A DNA stretch of 10,425 nt. It comes from an uncultured Gammaproteobacteria bacterium. GTDB lineage: Bacteria > Pseudomonadota > Gammaproteobacteria > Pseudomonadales > Pseudohongiellaceae. How positions within the stretch are numbered: position 1 is the first letter of the stretch; each line of letters starts with the position of its first letter. The notes under the pieces are model-generated. The model ran no database searches and was not told the DNA's origin. It saw only the letters and a program-made list of their open reading frames with translations. Shown in pieces: positions 1 to 4,871 of this stretch. A program made the translations under genes and the position numbers. The stretch covers positions 1-10,425 of the forward strand of contig CAIYIP010000198.1 in assembly GCA_903926285.1 (NCBI GenBank), written 5' to 3'.

Positions 1-199
1 CATAACTGCTTCCTACTGATTCCTACTGATTCTTTTTTAGCAATTCGCATGCCAGCTTGAAACTTGTAAAGATTGTTGAATACAAGCAATTTTTCGCAGA
101 AAAACCGCTGTTTTTGCGTGCTTCAGGTGTATGGCAGGAGAGGTAAGCGTCAGATTATTGACCGTGGTACGAATTCATGCCGACGGGACCTGCCTCGGC
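1..199. other. Non-coding left flank, no supported gene
   Basis: No credible gene is seen between the window edge and the end of flgZ. The stretch holds a 10-bp tandem duplication at 10-32 and two weak hairpins: CTTGTA/TACAAG (63-68 with 81-86, followed by CAATTTTT on the plus strand), and CGC-AG-AAAAAC / GTTTTT-GCG (95-118, loop CGCT). Neither is a convincing terminator, although either could lie at the 3' end of the leftward flgM-flgN-flgZ transcript. The short frames here overlap flgZ antisense and show no family resemblance. Confidence 0.5.
10..32. repeat. 10-bp tandem duplication
   Basis: The unit TCCTACTGAT is present twice at 11-30, and the 10-base period holds from 10 to 32. It lies in non-coding sequence next to a T run (33-38). 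No function can be assigned. It looks like a replication-slippage duplication. Confidence 0.85.
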
Positions 200-985
200 C
201 TATGACAGGCGGATTTTCTTTTGCAGTTGCTGGCGCTGGATCTGTGCCAGCGCCGCTCGCAACTGCTTTTTCTGCTGTGGTGTTAAATCGAGGTACTCGG
301 CACCGACAAGTGTCTTGCCGCTTTTGGTCGTGACAATCCGGCAAACTTTCACGCTGATCGTTAAATCGGCAACGCCGCCGAGCTTGATCATGACATTGTT
401 GAGTTCGGTGTTTTTCTCGAGTGGCTTGTCCGGGTTGTCTTGGAGCAGCAGGCAGCAGCCACTGCCAGAAAAGTCCAGGCATTCGCCATCAACGCGGTTA
501 TTGGCAAGTGCCAGCATAACCATGCAGGAACCAGGCGGAACAGGGACGCGATAGCTGGAACGCCGCTGGTATTTGCGAATTGCCTCTGGTACTGGAAAGC
601 TACAGCAAAAACTGCCTTCGACGATGGTTTCGGGCGGTGCCACGCGAGTGGAAAACGTCAGGCGCCCATTAGGCAGAAAACATGAGATCCTCGCGTTCGG
701 CTCGTCCTGCAGAATACGATACCAGCTGGCATGTTCGGGTTGATGCAAAATAACCTGGCCAGGTTTTGGCATGGGGTCTATGCGCAACAAAATAGTTTGT
801 GTGGTGAGTGTGCCTTCGGGTGTTGCGAGCTGGATTGCCAAGCGGGTCTGCATTTGCAAAAGCTGCTGCAGGATTTGTGTTACCTGCTCAGGTTCACAGA
901 TAAGTACGTAGTTAGGGTGTTGTGCTACGAGCGTCGAGCCAGGGTTGCTGGTCTCTTGCTTGGGATTGTTATCTGGCACTGCCAT
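200..985 (-). CDS. flgZ: YcgR/FlgZ-like PilZ-domain flagellar brake protein
   Basis: This is a predicted cyclic-di-GMP receptor of 261 aa that would act at the flagellar motor to slow swimming when c-di-GMP is high. The C-terminal half is a PilZ domain with the two c-di-GMP-binding signatures: RxxxR at Arg142-Arg146 (RSSYR) and DxSxxG at Asp171-Gly176 (DFSGSG). The N-terminal part (about 25-125) matches the YcgR N-terminal beta domain in position and size. The gene starts 5 nt after the flgN stop, with an AGG overlapping that stop (TAGG) as a weak ribosome site, so translational coupling to flgN is likely. Pseudomonas carries a PilZ gene named flgZ at the same place after flgMN; YcgR is the enterobacterial counterpart. 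Symbol chosen from domain plus context. Confidence 0.88.
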   Translation of the reverse strand: MAVPDNNPKQETSNPGSTLVAQHPNYVLICEPEQVTQILQQLLQMQTRLAIQLATPEGTLTTQTILLRIDPMPKPGQVILHQPEHASWYRILQDEPNARISCFLPNGRLTFSTRVAPPETIVEGSFCCSFPVPEAIRKYQRRSSYRVPVPPGSCMVMLALANNRVDGECLDFSGSGCCLLLQDNPDKPLEKNTELNNVMIKLGGVADLTISVKVCRIVTTKSGKTLVGAEYLDLTPQQKKQLRAALAQIQRQQLQKKIRLS

Positions 986-990
986 GGAGC

Positions 991-1482
991 CTAAATAGAC
1001 AAGCGGCGATGTAGGGTAGAAGGTGCGTCTTTCTGGCCGTTGGCCTGATAAAGGCCAGGGGCTTGACCAGCACTCGCAAGCTGGTGAAGCAGGCGGCTGA
1101 AAAAGCCGGTTTTACGGTTGAGTACCTGGCCTAGTAGCTGGTTGGCCGAATAACATTTGCGGGCAGCCTCGGCCAAGTGGCGGAATTTTTGTGCCAAGCC
1201 TGGGACATGTGCATATACGGTGAGGCATTCCTTCACGCCCTCGGGGGTATTGTCGAAGCCAGCATTGAGCATCAAATGTGAGCGTTTGTTGCTGAGGTCT
1301 TCAAGTCTGTGCAAGAGGCTTGTCTTGAGCATGATACTGGCATCGGCGTCGGGCTCGGGCAAAAATTCCAGCAGGTTTTTTTCCTGGGTGATCAGCTGCA
1401 GCAATTGCTCCGACAGCTGGAGTTCCTCCATAAGCAGGAGGTCGAGGGTAGCACTGAAACTGTTGACACTAACCACAGGCAT
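991..1482 (-). CDS. flgN: FlgN, flagellar export chaperone for FlgK/FlgL
   Basis: A 163-aa, mostly helical and Leu/Gln/Glu-rich cytoplasmic protein. FlgN binds the C-termini of the hook-filament junction proteins FlgK and FlgL and delivers them to the flagellar type III export apparatus. Family-like features are the N-terminal amphipathic helix with a QEKNLLEFL segment (33-41) and the C-terminal NQLLGQVLNRKTG stretch (114-126), where FlgN proteins bind their clients. It lies 47 bp after flgM and 5 bp before flgZ, in the usual flgM-flgN order. The ATG has only GGA 3 nt away as a Shine-Dalgarno match, which is too close. A second GGA 12 nt further upstream comes from a tandem duplication, so initiation may be weak or coupled. 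Similarity is moderate, but position makes the call firm. Confidence 0.88.
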   Translation of the reverse strand: MPVVSVNSFSATLDLLLMEELQLSEQLLQLITQEKNLLEFLPEPDADASIMLKTSLLHRLEDLSNKRSHLMLNAGFDNTPEGVKECLTVYAHVPGLAQKFRHLAEAARKCYSANQLLGQVLNRKTGFFSRLLHQLASAGQAPGLYQANGQKDAPSTLHRRLSI

Positions 1483-1484
1483 GA

Positions 1485-1509
1485 TTCCGTAAATAGTTCC
1501 GTAAATAGT
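1485..1509. repeat. 12-bp tandem duplication before flgN start
   Basis: The 12-base unit TTCCGTAAATAG occurs twice in a row at 1485-1508, and the period extends to 1509. On the coding (minus) strand it reads CTATTTACGGAA twice, directly before the flgN ATG, and duplicates the only GGA ribosome-site-like element. It fills about half of the flgM-flgN gap. Confidence 0.9.
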
Positions 1510-1529
1510 CCATGAGACTGTTGAATGGT

Positions 1530-1844
1530 TTAGTGGTTGCCGGTTTCAAAGGCGATAAGTTTTGCTGCAATCGCCTGCGGGTTGATCACAAACATGCCAT
1601 CAGCAATCTGCTTGCGGATTTCGGAAACTTTCGCGCTGTTGACTTCAGGGACATTGCTCAACTGCTCTTCAATTTGTTGCAAACGCGATGCCTCGGAAGT
1701 TACGCTGACCTTGTCGCCCTGGCTGGCGGCCCCAACGCCACCGCGATTACTGCCTTCACTAGCTGCCGGGGTTTTGCCGGCAGCACTTGAGGTCGAACTT
1801 TTCAGAAATAACGAAGGGTTATTTGTGTTTATTTCATTTGCCAT
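1530..1844 (-). CDS. flgM: FlgM, anti-sigma28 factor
   Basis: A 104-aa protein that holds sigma28 (FliA) inactive until it is exported through the completed hook-basal body. The N-terminal half (1-45) is Ser/Ala/Gly/Asn-rich and low in complexity, as expected for the disordered export end. The C-terminal half carries the conserved FlgM region: DKVSVTSEASRLQQIE (44-59), VPEVNSAKVSEIRKQI (65-80) and the terminal helix AIAAKLIAF (91-99), which contacts sigma28. Length matches the family (about 95-110 aa). The ATG has a good GGAG ribosome site (1851-1855) 6 nt away. A sigma28 promoter candidate lies about 40 bp upstream, giving the classical feedback arrangement. flgA lies just before it on the same strand, so read-through from flgA is also possible. 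Confidence 0.96.
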   Translation of the reverse strand: MANEINTNNPSLFLKSSTSSAAGKTPAASEGSNRGGVGAASQGDKVSVTSEASRLQQIEEQLSNVPEVNSAKVSEIRKQIADGMFVINPQAIAAKLIAFETGNH

Positions 1845-1884
1845 GATTTAGCTCCAATTTGCCTTATAGGGCTCTGCTTAAACA

Positions 1885-1911
1885 ATTACGACATCCGTCA
1901 AAAAAACTTTA
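1885..1911 (-). promoter_or_regulatory. Candidate sigma28 (FliA) promoter of flgMN-flgZ
   Basis: Read on the minus strand, TAAAGTTT (1911-1904) is followed after 11 nt by GTCGTAAT (1892-1885). The FliA consensus is TAAAGTTT-N11-GCCGATAA, so the -35 is perfect, the spacing is exact and the -10 keeps G, C, G and one A. The predicted start is about 35 nt before the flgM ATG, leaving room for the GGAG ribosome site. FliA control of flgM is standard in this pathway. Confidence 0.65.
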
Positions 1912-1952
1912 GCTATTTATTTGCCTTATTTGAAAATAGTTTCTTCAATCAA

Positions 1953-2687
1953 CTAAAGGCTTACCGCTATTACATTTTCTGTCACCACCGTACCCTCAAC
2001 AGTCCTGCCGGAATTGGTGTTTTTTACGGTTATCCTCTCGCCACTTTGACCATCTTCAAGCGCCGTTCCACTCATGCGGACCTCAAAACTGGCACTTTGC
2101 GCCAAAATAATGACTTCCTGGCCTTTCTGAATCATGTTTTTCTCTTTGAGCATGGCAACGGTGGCATAGGTATCGCCGTTGACCGCCCGAGCCAGCTCAT
2201 GGCCGCTGACCTGGGCAAGATCGCTGAGGTAGTTGGGGGGCAATTGCGCGACCGGCATCTGGACCACAGTCAGATTCTCTGCACTCAGCACGGTGCCGCG
2301 TGTAACCGGACCCTTGATAAGCACGACAGCAGCATTCGCGCTGATGGTAACCGGTACATAGAGCGACCACGGCGAAGCGCCCTCGCAACGCACACCAATT
2401 GTCGTGCGGCCAGCCCTCAGGGTTGTAGTGTTGCTCGATGCTTGCAGTGGCACTTCACACTGTTTCAGGCGCAAGCGCGTATCCAGCGGTTGGGCTTCTA
2501 CCTTGAGGTCGCTATAGGCGCGAGTATCGAGTGCAGCGAGTGCAAACTGTTCGGCAGTGTTGGTTATTTCGACCAGTGCTTGTGTGCCGGGATCACCAGC
2601 ATAAGCAGACATCACAAGCAAAGGGCAGAGCTGCAGGCCTATCAAGCCGCTCAGTAGTAGTACACCTGCTGTTGTTTTGCTATTCAT
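1953..2687 (-). CDS. flgA: FlgA, periplasmic P-ring assembly chaperone
   Basis: A 244-aa exported protein that helps FlgI polymerise into the P ring around the rod. A Sec signal peptide covers about 1-30 (MNSKTTAGVLLL..., likely cleaved after SAYA). The mature part has two cysteines, Cys77 and Cys101, that could form a disulfide. A SAF/ChapFlgA domain occupies the C-terminal half, with the KGPVTRGTVLSAENL segment (about 125-139) and the family ending GQSGERITVKNTNSGRTVEG (213-232). The ATG at 2687 was chosen because it opens the signal peptide. The frame extends to a TTG at 2741, but that adds 18 residues before the signal peptide and has no ribosome site. The chosen start has only a weak GCGGGT upstream. 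A sigma54 promoter candidate lies at 2813-2828. Confidence 0.93.
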   Translation of the reverse strand: MNSKTTAGVLLLSGLIGLQLCPLLVMSAYAGDPGTQALVEITNTAEQFALAALDTRAYSDLKVEAQPLDTRLRLKQCEVPLQASSNTTTLRAGRTTIGVRCEGASPWSLYVPVTISANAAVVLIKGPVTRGTVLSAENLTVVQMPVAQLPPNYLSDLAQVSGHELARAVNGDTYATVAMLKEKNMIQKGQEVIILAQSASFEVRMSGTALEDGQSGERITVKNTNSGRTVEGTVVTENVIAVSL

Positions 2688-2812
2688 AGTGGTACCCGCG
2701 TACTTTTGCTCATTGCCGTTTAATCCCGACGCAAGCCACAAGAGAGAAACCAGCCAAAAATTTGGCGTTTATTCTGCAACTTTGCGGTTTGGACGTACTC
2801 TTTAAGGGTTAA

Positions 2813-2828
2813 TGCAAGCGCTATGCCA
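2813..2828 (-). promoter_or_regulatory. Sigma54 promoter candidate for flgA
   Basis: On the minus strand the sequence is TGGCATA-GCGC-TTGCA, against the sigma54 consensus TGGCACG-N4-TTGCA. The invariant GG-N10-GC spacing is exact and TTGCA is perfect. Transcription would begin near 2801 and give a leader of about 115 nt before the flgA ATG. It faces away from the flgB sigma54 promoter. The dependence on RpoN and a FlrC/FleR-type activator is inferred from the pathway. Confidence 0.7.
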
Positions 2829-2845
2829 GATGTGGGTGGGGTCCA

Positions 2846-2861
2846 GGGCACTTGCAGTGCA
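2846..2861 (+). promoter_or_regulatory. Weak sigma54-like site inside a palindrome
   Basis: GGGCACT-TGCA-GTGCA has the exact GG-N10-GC spacing and keeps GGCAC and TGCA of the sigma54 consensus. It also contains the palindrome GCACT-TGC-AGTGC (2848-2860), so it may instead be an operator. Transcription from it would run rightward into the hairpin at 2923-2947, about 75 nt away. Partial GG-N10-GC matches also occur at 2763-2778 and 3119-3134, so chance is a real alternative. Confidence 0.25.
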
Positions 2862-2920
2862 ATTCAGGAAAAGGAGTTCCAGAAAAGGCGACTATATTTC
2901 AGGCTAACGATGTCAGTGAT

Positions 2921-2984
2921 GCAAAAGCGGCAAATTGTGCCGCTTTTAATACCAGGATTTGCCGCAGGTCGATGCAGCGCTGCA
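2921..2984 (-). ncRNA. Candidate short sigma28-dependent RNA
   Basis: This is a predicted leftward transcript of about 60 nt. It would start near 2982, about 7 nt after the -10 of the sigma28 promoter candidate at 2989-3015, and end in the terminator-like hairpin whose 3' arm carries UUUU (2926-2923). The palindrome 2973-2984 is at the presumed 5' end. Inside, GCGGCAAAT (2965-2957) and ATTTGCCGC (2935-2927) are fully complementary, so the terminator 3' arm has a second possible partner. No coding potential is seen. Alternatively, the promoter may feed flgA through a leaky terminator, leaving this as an attenuated leader. Prediction only. Confidence 0.3.
2923..2947. terminator. Bidirectional intrinsic-terminator-like hairpin
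   Basis: AAAAGCGGC (2923-2931) and GCCGCTTTT (2939-2947) form a perfect 9-bp stem around the 7-nt loop AAATTGT. The GC core has 5 pairs and an A tract before and a T tract after in both directions, as in bidirectional intrinsic terminators. The T tract is only four bases, so efficiency is uncertain. The plus-strand segment GCGGCAAAT (2927-2935) can pair instead with ATTTGCCGC (2957-2965). Confidence 0.55.
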
Positions 2985-2988
2985 AGTA

Positions 2989-3015
2989 TTAACGTCACCT
3001 CGCGGCAAAACTTTA
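2989..3015 (-). promoter_or_regulatory. Sigma28 (FliA) promoter candidate, leftward
   Basis: On the minus strand the sequence is TAAAGTTT (3015-3008), 11 nt, then GACGTTAA (2996-2989). Against TAAAGTTT-N11-GCCGATAA this is 8 of 8, exact spacing and 6 of 8, better than the flgM promoter candidate. No gene start lies close downstream: flgA begins about 300 bp away, beyond the hairpin at 2923-2947 and the sigma54 promoter. It could therefore drive a short RNA or a long flgA leader. Confidence 0.55.
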
Positions 3016-3034
3016 GCAAAAAACTTGACGTTGT

Positions 3035-3061
3035 TAAGACTATGTTCTGCCTTTGCGATAA
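3035..3061 (+). promoter_or_regulatory. Weak sigma28-like site, rightward
   Basis: TAAG (3035-3038), 15 nt, then TGCGATAA (3054-3061) matches the FliA pattern TAAA-N15-GCCGATAA in 3 of 4 and 6 of 8 positions with exact spacing. It lacks the GTTT extension of the -35. It sits back to back with the leftward sigma28 candidate, 19 bp apart, and faces flgB about 280 bp downstream. Confidence 0.25.
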
Positions 3062-3289
3062 CAGCTGGCTCTTATTGGCACGCGTCAGCCAAGGCTTAAG
3101 AAAATGCTTGCAGCAGCAGGGCGCAGTGATGGCAAGTTTTGGCTGAAAACGCAGATATCCTGCAGGCTTGCGCTCTAAAAAACAGTTGTTCCAGTTTGCG
3201 CAATCACTCCATGAAGTCTTGCGATTTCCAGCAGCATTTGTCGCTTGAGAAAATTGTATCAGCGGTTTTTTTGCCGCAAAAACATAAAT

Positions 3290-3305
3290 TGGCATGGTGC
3301 TTGCT
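3290..3305 (+). promoter_or_regulatory. Sigma54 promoter of the flgB operon
   Basis: TGGCATG-GTGC-TTGCT fits the sigma54 consensus TGGCACG-N4-TTGC(A/T) at all but one position, with GG-N10-GC exact (3291-3292 and 3303-3304). Transcription would start near 3316, about 26 nt before the flgB ATG, with the GAGGG ribosome site (3330-3334) between. In Pseudomonas and Vibrio, flgB operons are RpoN-dependent. No enhancer site is assigned. Confidence 0.85.
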
Positions 3306-3341
3306 CAAGCTCATGCAACGCTTCCTTGCGAGGGAAAAATG

Positions 3342-3734
3342 ATGAGCAGAATAGACGACGCACTAGGAATATCTCAACAAGCCTTGATTTTCAGGTCTTT
3401 GCGCAGTTCCGTTCTTGCCAACAACATTGCGAATTCACAGACACCCAACTACCTGGCGAAGGATTTTGATTTCAAGACTGCACTGGACGACGCCGCTGCA
3501 GGTTCACGTTTAAAGATGGCAGTCAGTGATGAATCACATCTGGGTGCCAGCAAGCAGGATGAATTTGGCGACACGTTGTACCGCATTCCGACCAAACTCA
3601 GCAGAGATGGCAATTCAGTCGAAGCAGAAGTCGAACAGGCCGCGTTTTCCGATAACGCCGTGCGCTACCAGAGCAGTCTGCAATTTTTGAATGGCACCTT
3701 CCGCACCTTGCGGCTGGCCATAAAAGGAGAATAA
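3342..3734 (+). CDS. flgB: FlgB, proximal rod protein
   Basis: A 130-aa structural subunit of the proximal rod in the flagellar basal body, exported by the flagellar type III apparatus without a cleaved signal. The rod/hook-family N-terminal motif ANNIANSQTPNY is at 26-37, followed by LAKDFDF; the C-terminal amphipathic helix includes YQSSLQFLNGTFRTLRLAIKG (109-129). Length fits the family (about 130-138 aa). The frame extends back to 3294 and there is also an ATG at 3339. The ATG at 3342 is preferred because it lies 7 nt from GAGGG (3330-3334) and gives the usual MSRIDDALG-like beginning. First gene of the rightward operon, directly behind a near-consensus sigma54 promoter. Its stop is 2 nt before flgC. 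Confidence 0.96.
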   Translation: MSRIDDALGISQQALIFRSLRSSVLANNIANSQTPNYLAKDFDFKTALDDAAAGSRLKMAVSDESHLGASKQDEFGDTLYRIPTKLSRDGNSVEAEVEQAAFSDNAVRYQSSLQFLNGTFRTLRLAIKGE

Positions 3735-3736
3735 GC

Positions 3737-4147
3737 ATGGGTATTTCCAATATCTATCAGATCACCGGCACCGCCTTGAATGCGCACAGCCGCCACCTCG
3801 ACATGATCGCGCAGAACATGGCGAACTCGCAGGTAGTCAGTGGCAGTGAAGCCGAAGCCTATCGCGCCCAGCGCCCAGTATTTGCGCCGTTGCTTGCTGC
3901 AGGCATGCTAGGTGATACGACAGGCGTCCAGGTGAAAAGTGAAATCAAAAGCCTGGCCACCATTAATAAACAACATATGCCCGAGCATCCACTTGCCGAC
4001 GACGACGGCTACATCTACCTCTCGAATGTCAACATGGTTGAAGAAATGACCAACATGATAGAGGCCTCCCGCAGCTATCAGTCGAACGTGGAAGTGATGA
4101 ACACCTCCAAGGATCTGATGCTACGCACTTTGTCACTGGGCAATTAA
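3737..4147 (+). CDS. flgC: FlgC, proximal rod protein
   Basis: A 136-aa proximal-rod subunit that assembles with FlgB and FlgF above the MS ring and FliE. The N-terminal rod motif is AQNMANSQV (25-33), and the C-terminal signature NVNMVEEMTNMIEASRSYQS (97-116) followed by MNTSKDLMLRTLSLG is typical of FlgC. The length is normal for the family. The ATG has a strong AAGGAG ribosome site (3724-3729, through the end of flgB) and begins 2 nt after the flgB stop, so the two are translated together. No oddity is visible. Confidence 0.97.
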   Translation: MGISNIYQITGTALNAHSRHLDMIAQNMANSQVVSGSEAEAYRAQRPVFAPLLAAGMLGDTTGVQVKSEIKSLATINKQHMPEHPLADDDGYIYLSNVNMVEEMTNMIEASRSYQSNVEVMNTSKDLMLRTLSLGN

Positions 4148-4177
4148 GCCTGATACCGCTCTTGAGGAAGCGACTAC

Positions 4178-4831
4178 ATGAACATTGAACAATTGTTGAA
4201 CCCGACCACAGCACCCGCGACCAAGAAAAATTCGAAGGAGCTTGGCCAGGACGATTTTATGAAACTCCTCGTTGCACAAATGAAAAACCAGGATCCCAAC
4301 AATCCCACTGACAACGGCGCCTTTCTTGCCCAGATCGCCCAGTTCAGCATGGTGAATGGTATCGACAAGCTCGGCATGTCCTTTGACAGCGTCGCGACCA
4401 GCATGAGCAGCACGCAGGCAATGCAGGCAGCAGGTCTGGTTGGGCGACAGGTGCTTACTGAAACCAATACCGCCTGGCTGCAAGAAGACCAGCCACTCGG
4501 CGGCATGACGGAAATTCCCGAATTCGCCGATGGGCTGAACATCCAGGTGCGCGACAACTACGGCAAACTCGTCAAAACACTGAGCACCCAGAACTTCCAT
4601 GCAGGTGATTATGCCTTCAACTGGGATGGCACCAACGAACTCGATGAAGCGCAGGCTCCGGGTGAGTACTCCATCACAGCAACAGCGTTGGTCAATGGTA
4701 AACATCTGGCCTTGCCGGTACAGCTCTACAACACGGTGGAAAGTGTCACCCTGGAGCGCAACAACCAGATCCAGCTGGAGCTCGACAACAAGACTCGCGT
4801 CAATCTTGCCAATATTTCGCAGTATCGCTAA
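4178..4831 (+). CDS. flgD: FlgD, hook cap / hook assembly scaffold
   Basis: A 217-aa hook-capping protein that sits at the tip of the growing hook, lets FlgE subunits polymerise and is discarded when the hook is complete. The conserved N-terminal region contains LGQDDFMKLLVAQMKNQDP (22-40) and NGAFLAQIAQFSMVNGI (46-62). The C-terminal half has the FlgD Ig-like/Tudor region with FNWDGTNELDEAQAPGEYS (147-165). Ribosome site GAGGAAG (4164-4170) lies 7 nt before the ATG. The gap from flgC is 30 bp and no terminator is seen in it. A long open frame on the opposite strand (4133-4849) is a shadow of this gene. Confidence 0.96.
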   Translation: MNIEQLLNPTTAPATKKNSKELGQDDFMKLLVAQMKNQDPNNPTDNGAFLAQIAQFSMVNGIDKLGMSFDSVATSMSSTQAMQAAGLVGRQVLTETNTAWLQEDQPLGGMTEIPEFADGLNIQVRDNYGKLVKTLSTQNFHAGDYAFNWDGTNELDEAQAPGEYSITATALVNGKHLALPVQLYNTVESVTLERNNQIQLELDNKTRVNLANISQYR

Positions 4832-4861
4832 CACAAGCGCTAACAACATTCGTTAACAACA
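4826..4861. repeat. Imperfect triple repeat in the flgD-flgE gap
   Basis: CGCTAACA (4826-4833), CGCTAACAACA (4838-4848) and CGTTAACAACA (4851-4861) follow one another with periods of 12 and 13. The first copy contains the flgD stop and the last runs into the flgE ribosome site (AGGAG, 4861-4865). No function can be assigned. Confidence 0.6.
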
Positions 4862-4871
4862 GGAGCAACTC

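Larger units (their letters stand above)
2829..3289. other. flgA-flgB intergenic control region without a credible gene
   Basis: These 461 bp between the two outward sigma54 promoters encode no protein I can support. The longest open frame (2864-3295, minus, 143 codons) is rich in Cys and Trp, has no ribosome site, no family resemblance, and its start lies inside the flgB promoter. What is present: a bidirectional terminator-like hairpin (2923-2947), a 12-bp perfect palindrome TGCAGCGCTGCA (2973-2984), a leftward sigma28 promoter candidate (2989-3015), a weaker rightward sigma28-like site (3035-3061), an inverted repeat AACGTCA/TGACGTT (2991-2997 with 3026-3032), a hairpin TTGGC/GCCAA (3075-3092) and four copies of the 8-mer TTTGCCGC in either orientation. 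Nothing further is recognised from 3093 to 3264. Confidence 0.6.

Noticed and set aside
2688..2741. TTG start giving a longer FlgA
   Set aside because: The added residues precede the signal peptide and the TTG has no ribosome site.
3076..3091. TGGCACG (-24-like) at 3076-3082 as a sigma54 promoter
   Set aside because: The -24 element is perfect, but the -12 at the correct distance is AGCCA, without the required GC. It is also part of a TTGGC/GCCAA hairpin.
2823..3146. 107-codon open frame on the plus strand in the same gap
   Set aside because: Start has no ribosome site and lies inside the flgA sigma54 promoter. The translation resembles no family and reads across the hairpin and palindrome.
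3104..3178. 24-codon frame MLAAAGRSDGK... downstream of the rightward sigma28-like site
   Set aside because: Only a weak AAG upstream and no family or context support. Frames this short are expected by chance.
2864..3295. 143-codon open frame on the minus strand in the flgA-flgB gap
   Set aside because: Unusual composition (many Cys and Trp), no ribosome site, no recognisable motif, and its start overlaps the flgB sigma54 promoter. It also runs through the terminator-like hairpin and sigma28 candidate.
4133..4849. 238-codon open frame antisense to flgD
   Set aside because: It mirrors flgD almost exactly, and flgD is certain. No ribosome site or independent family resemblance.
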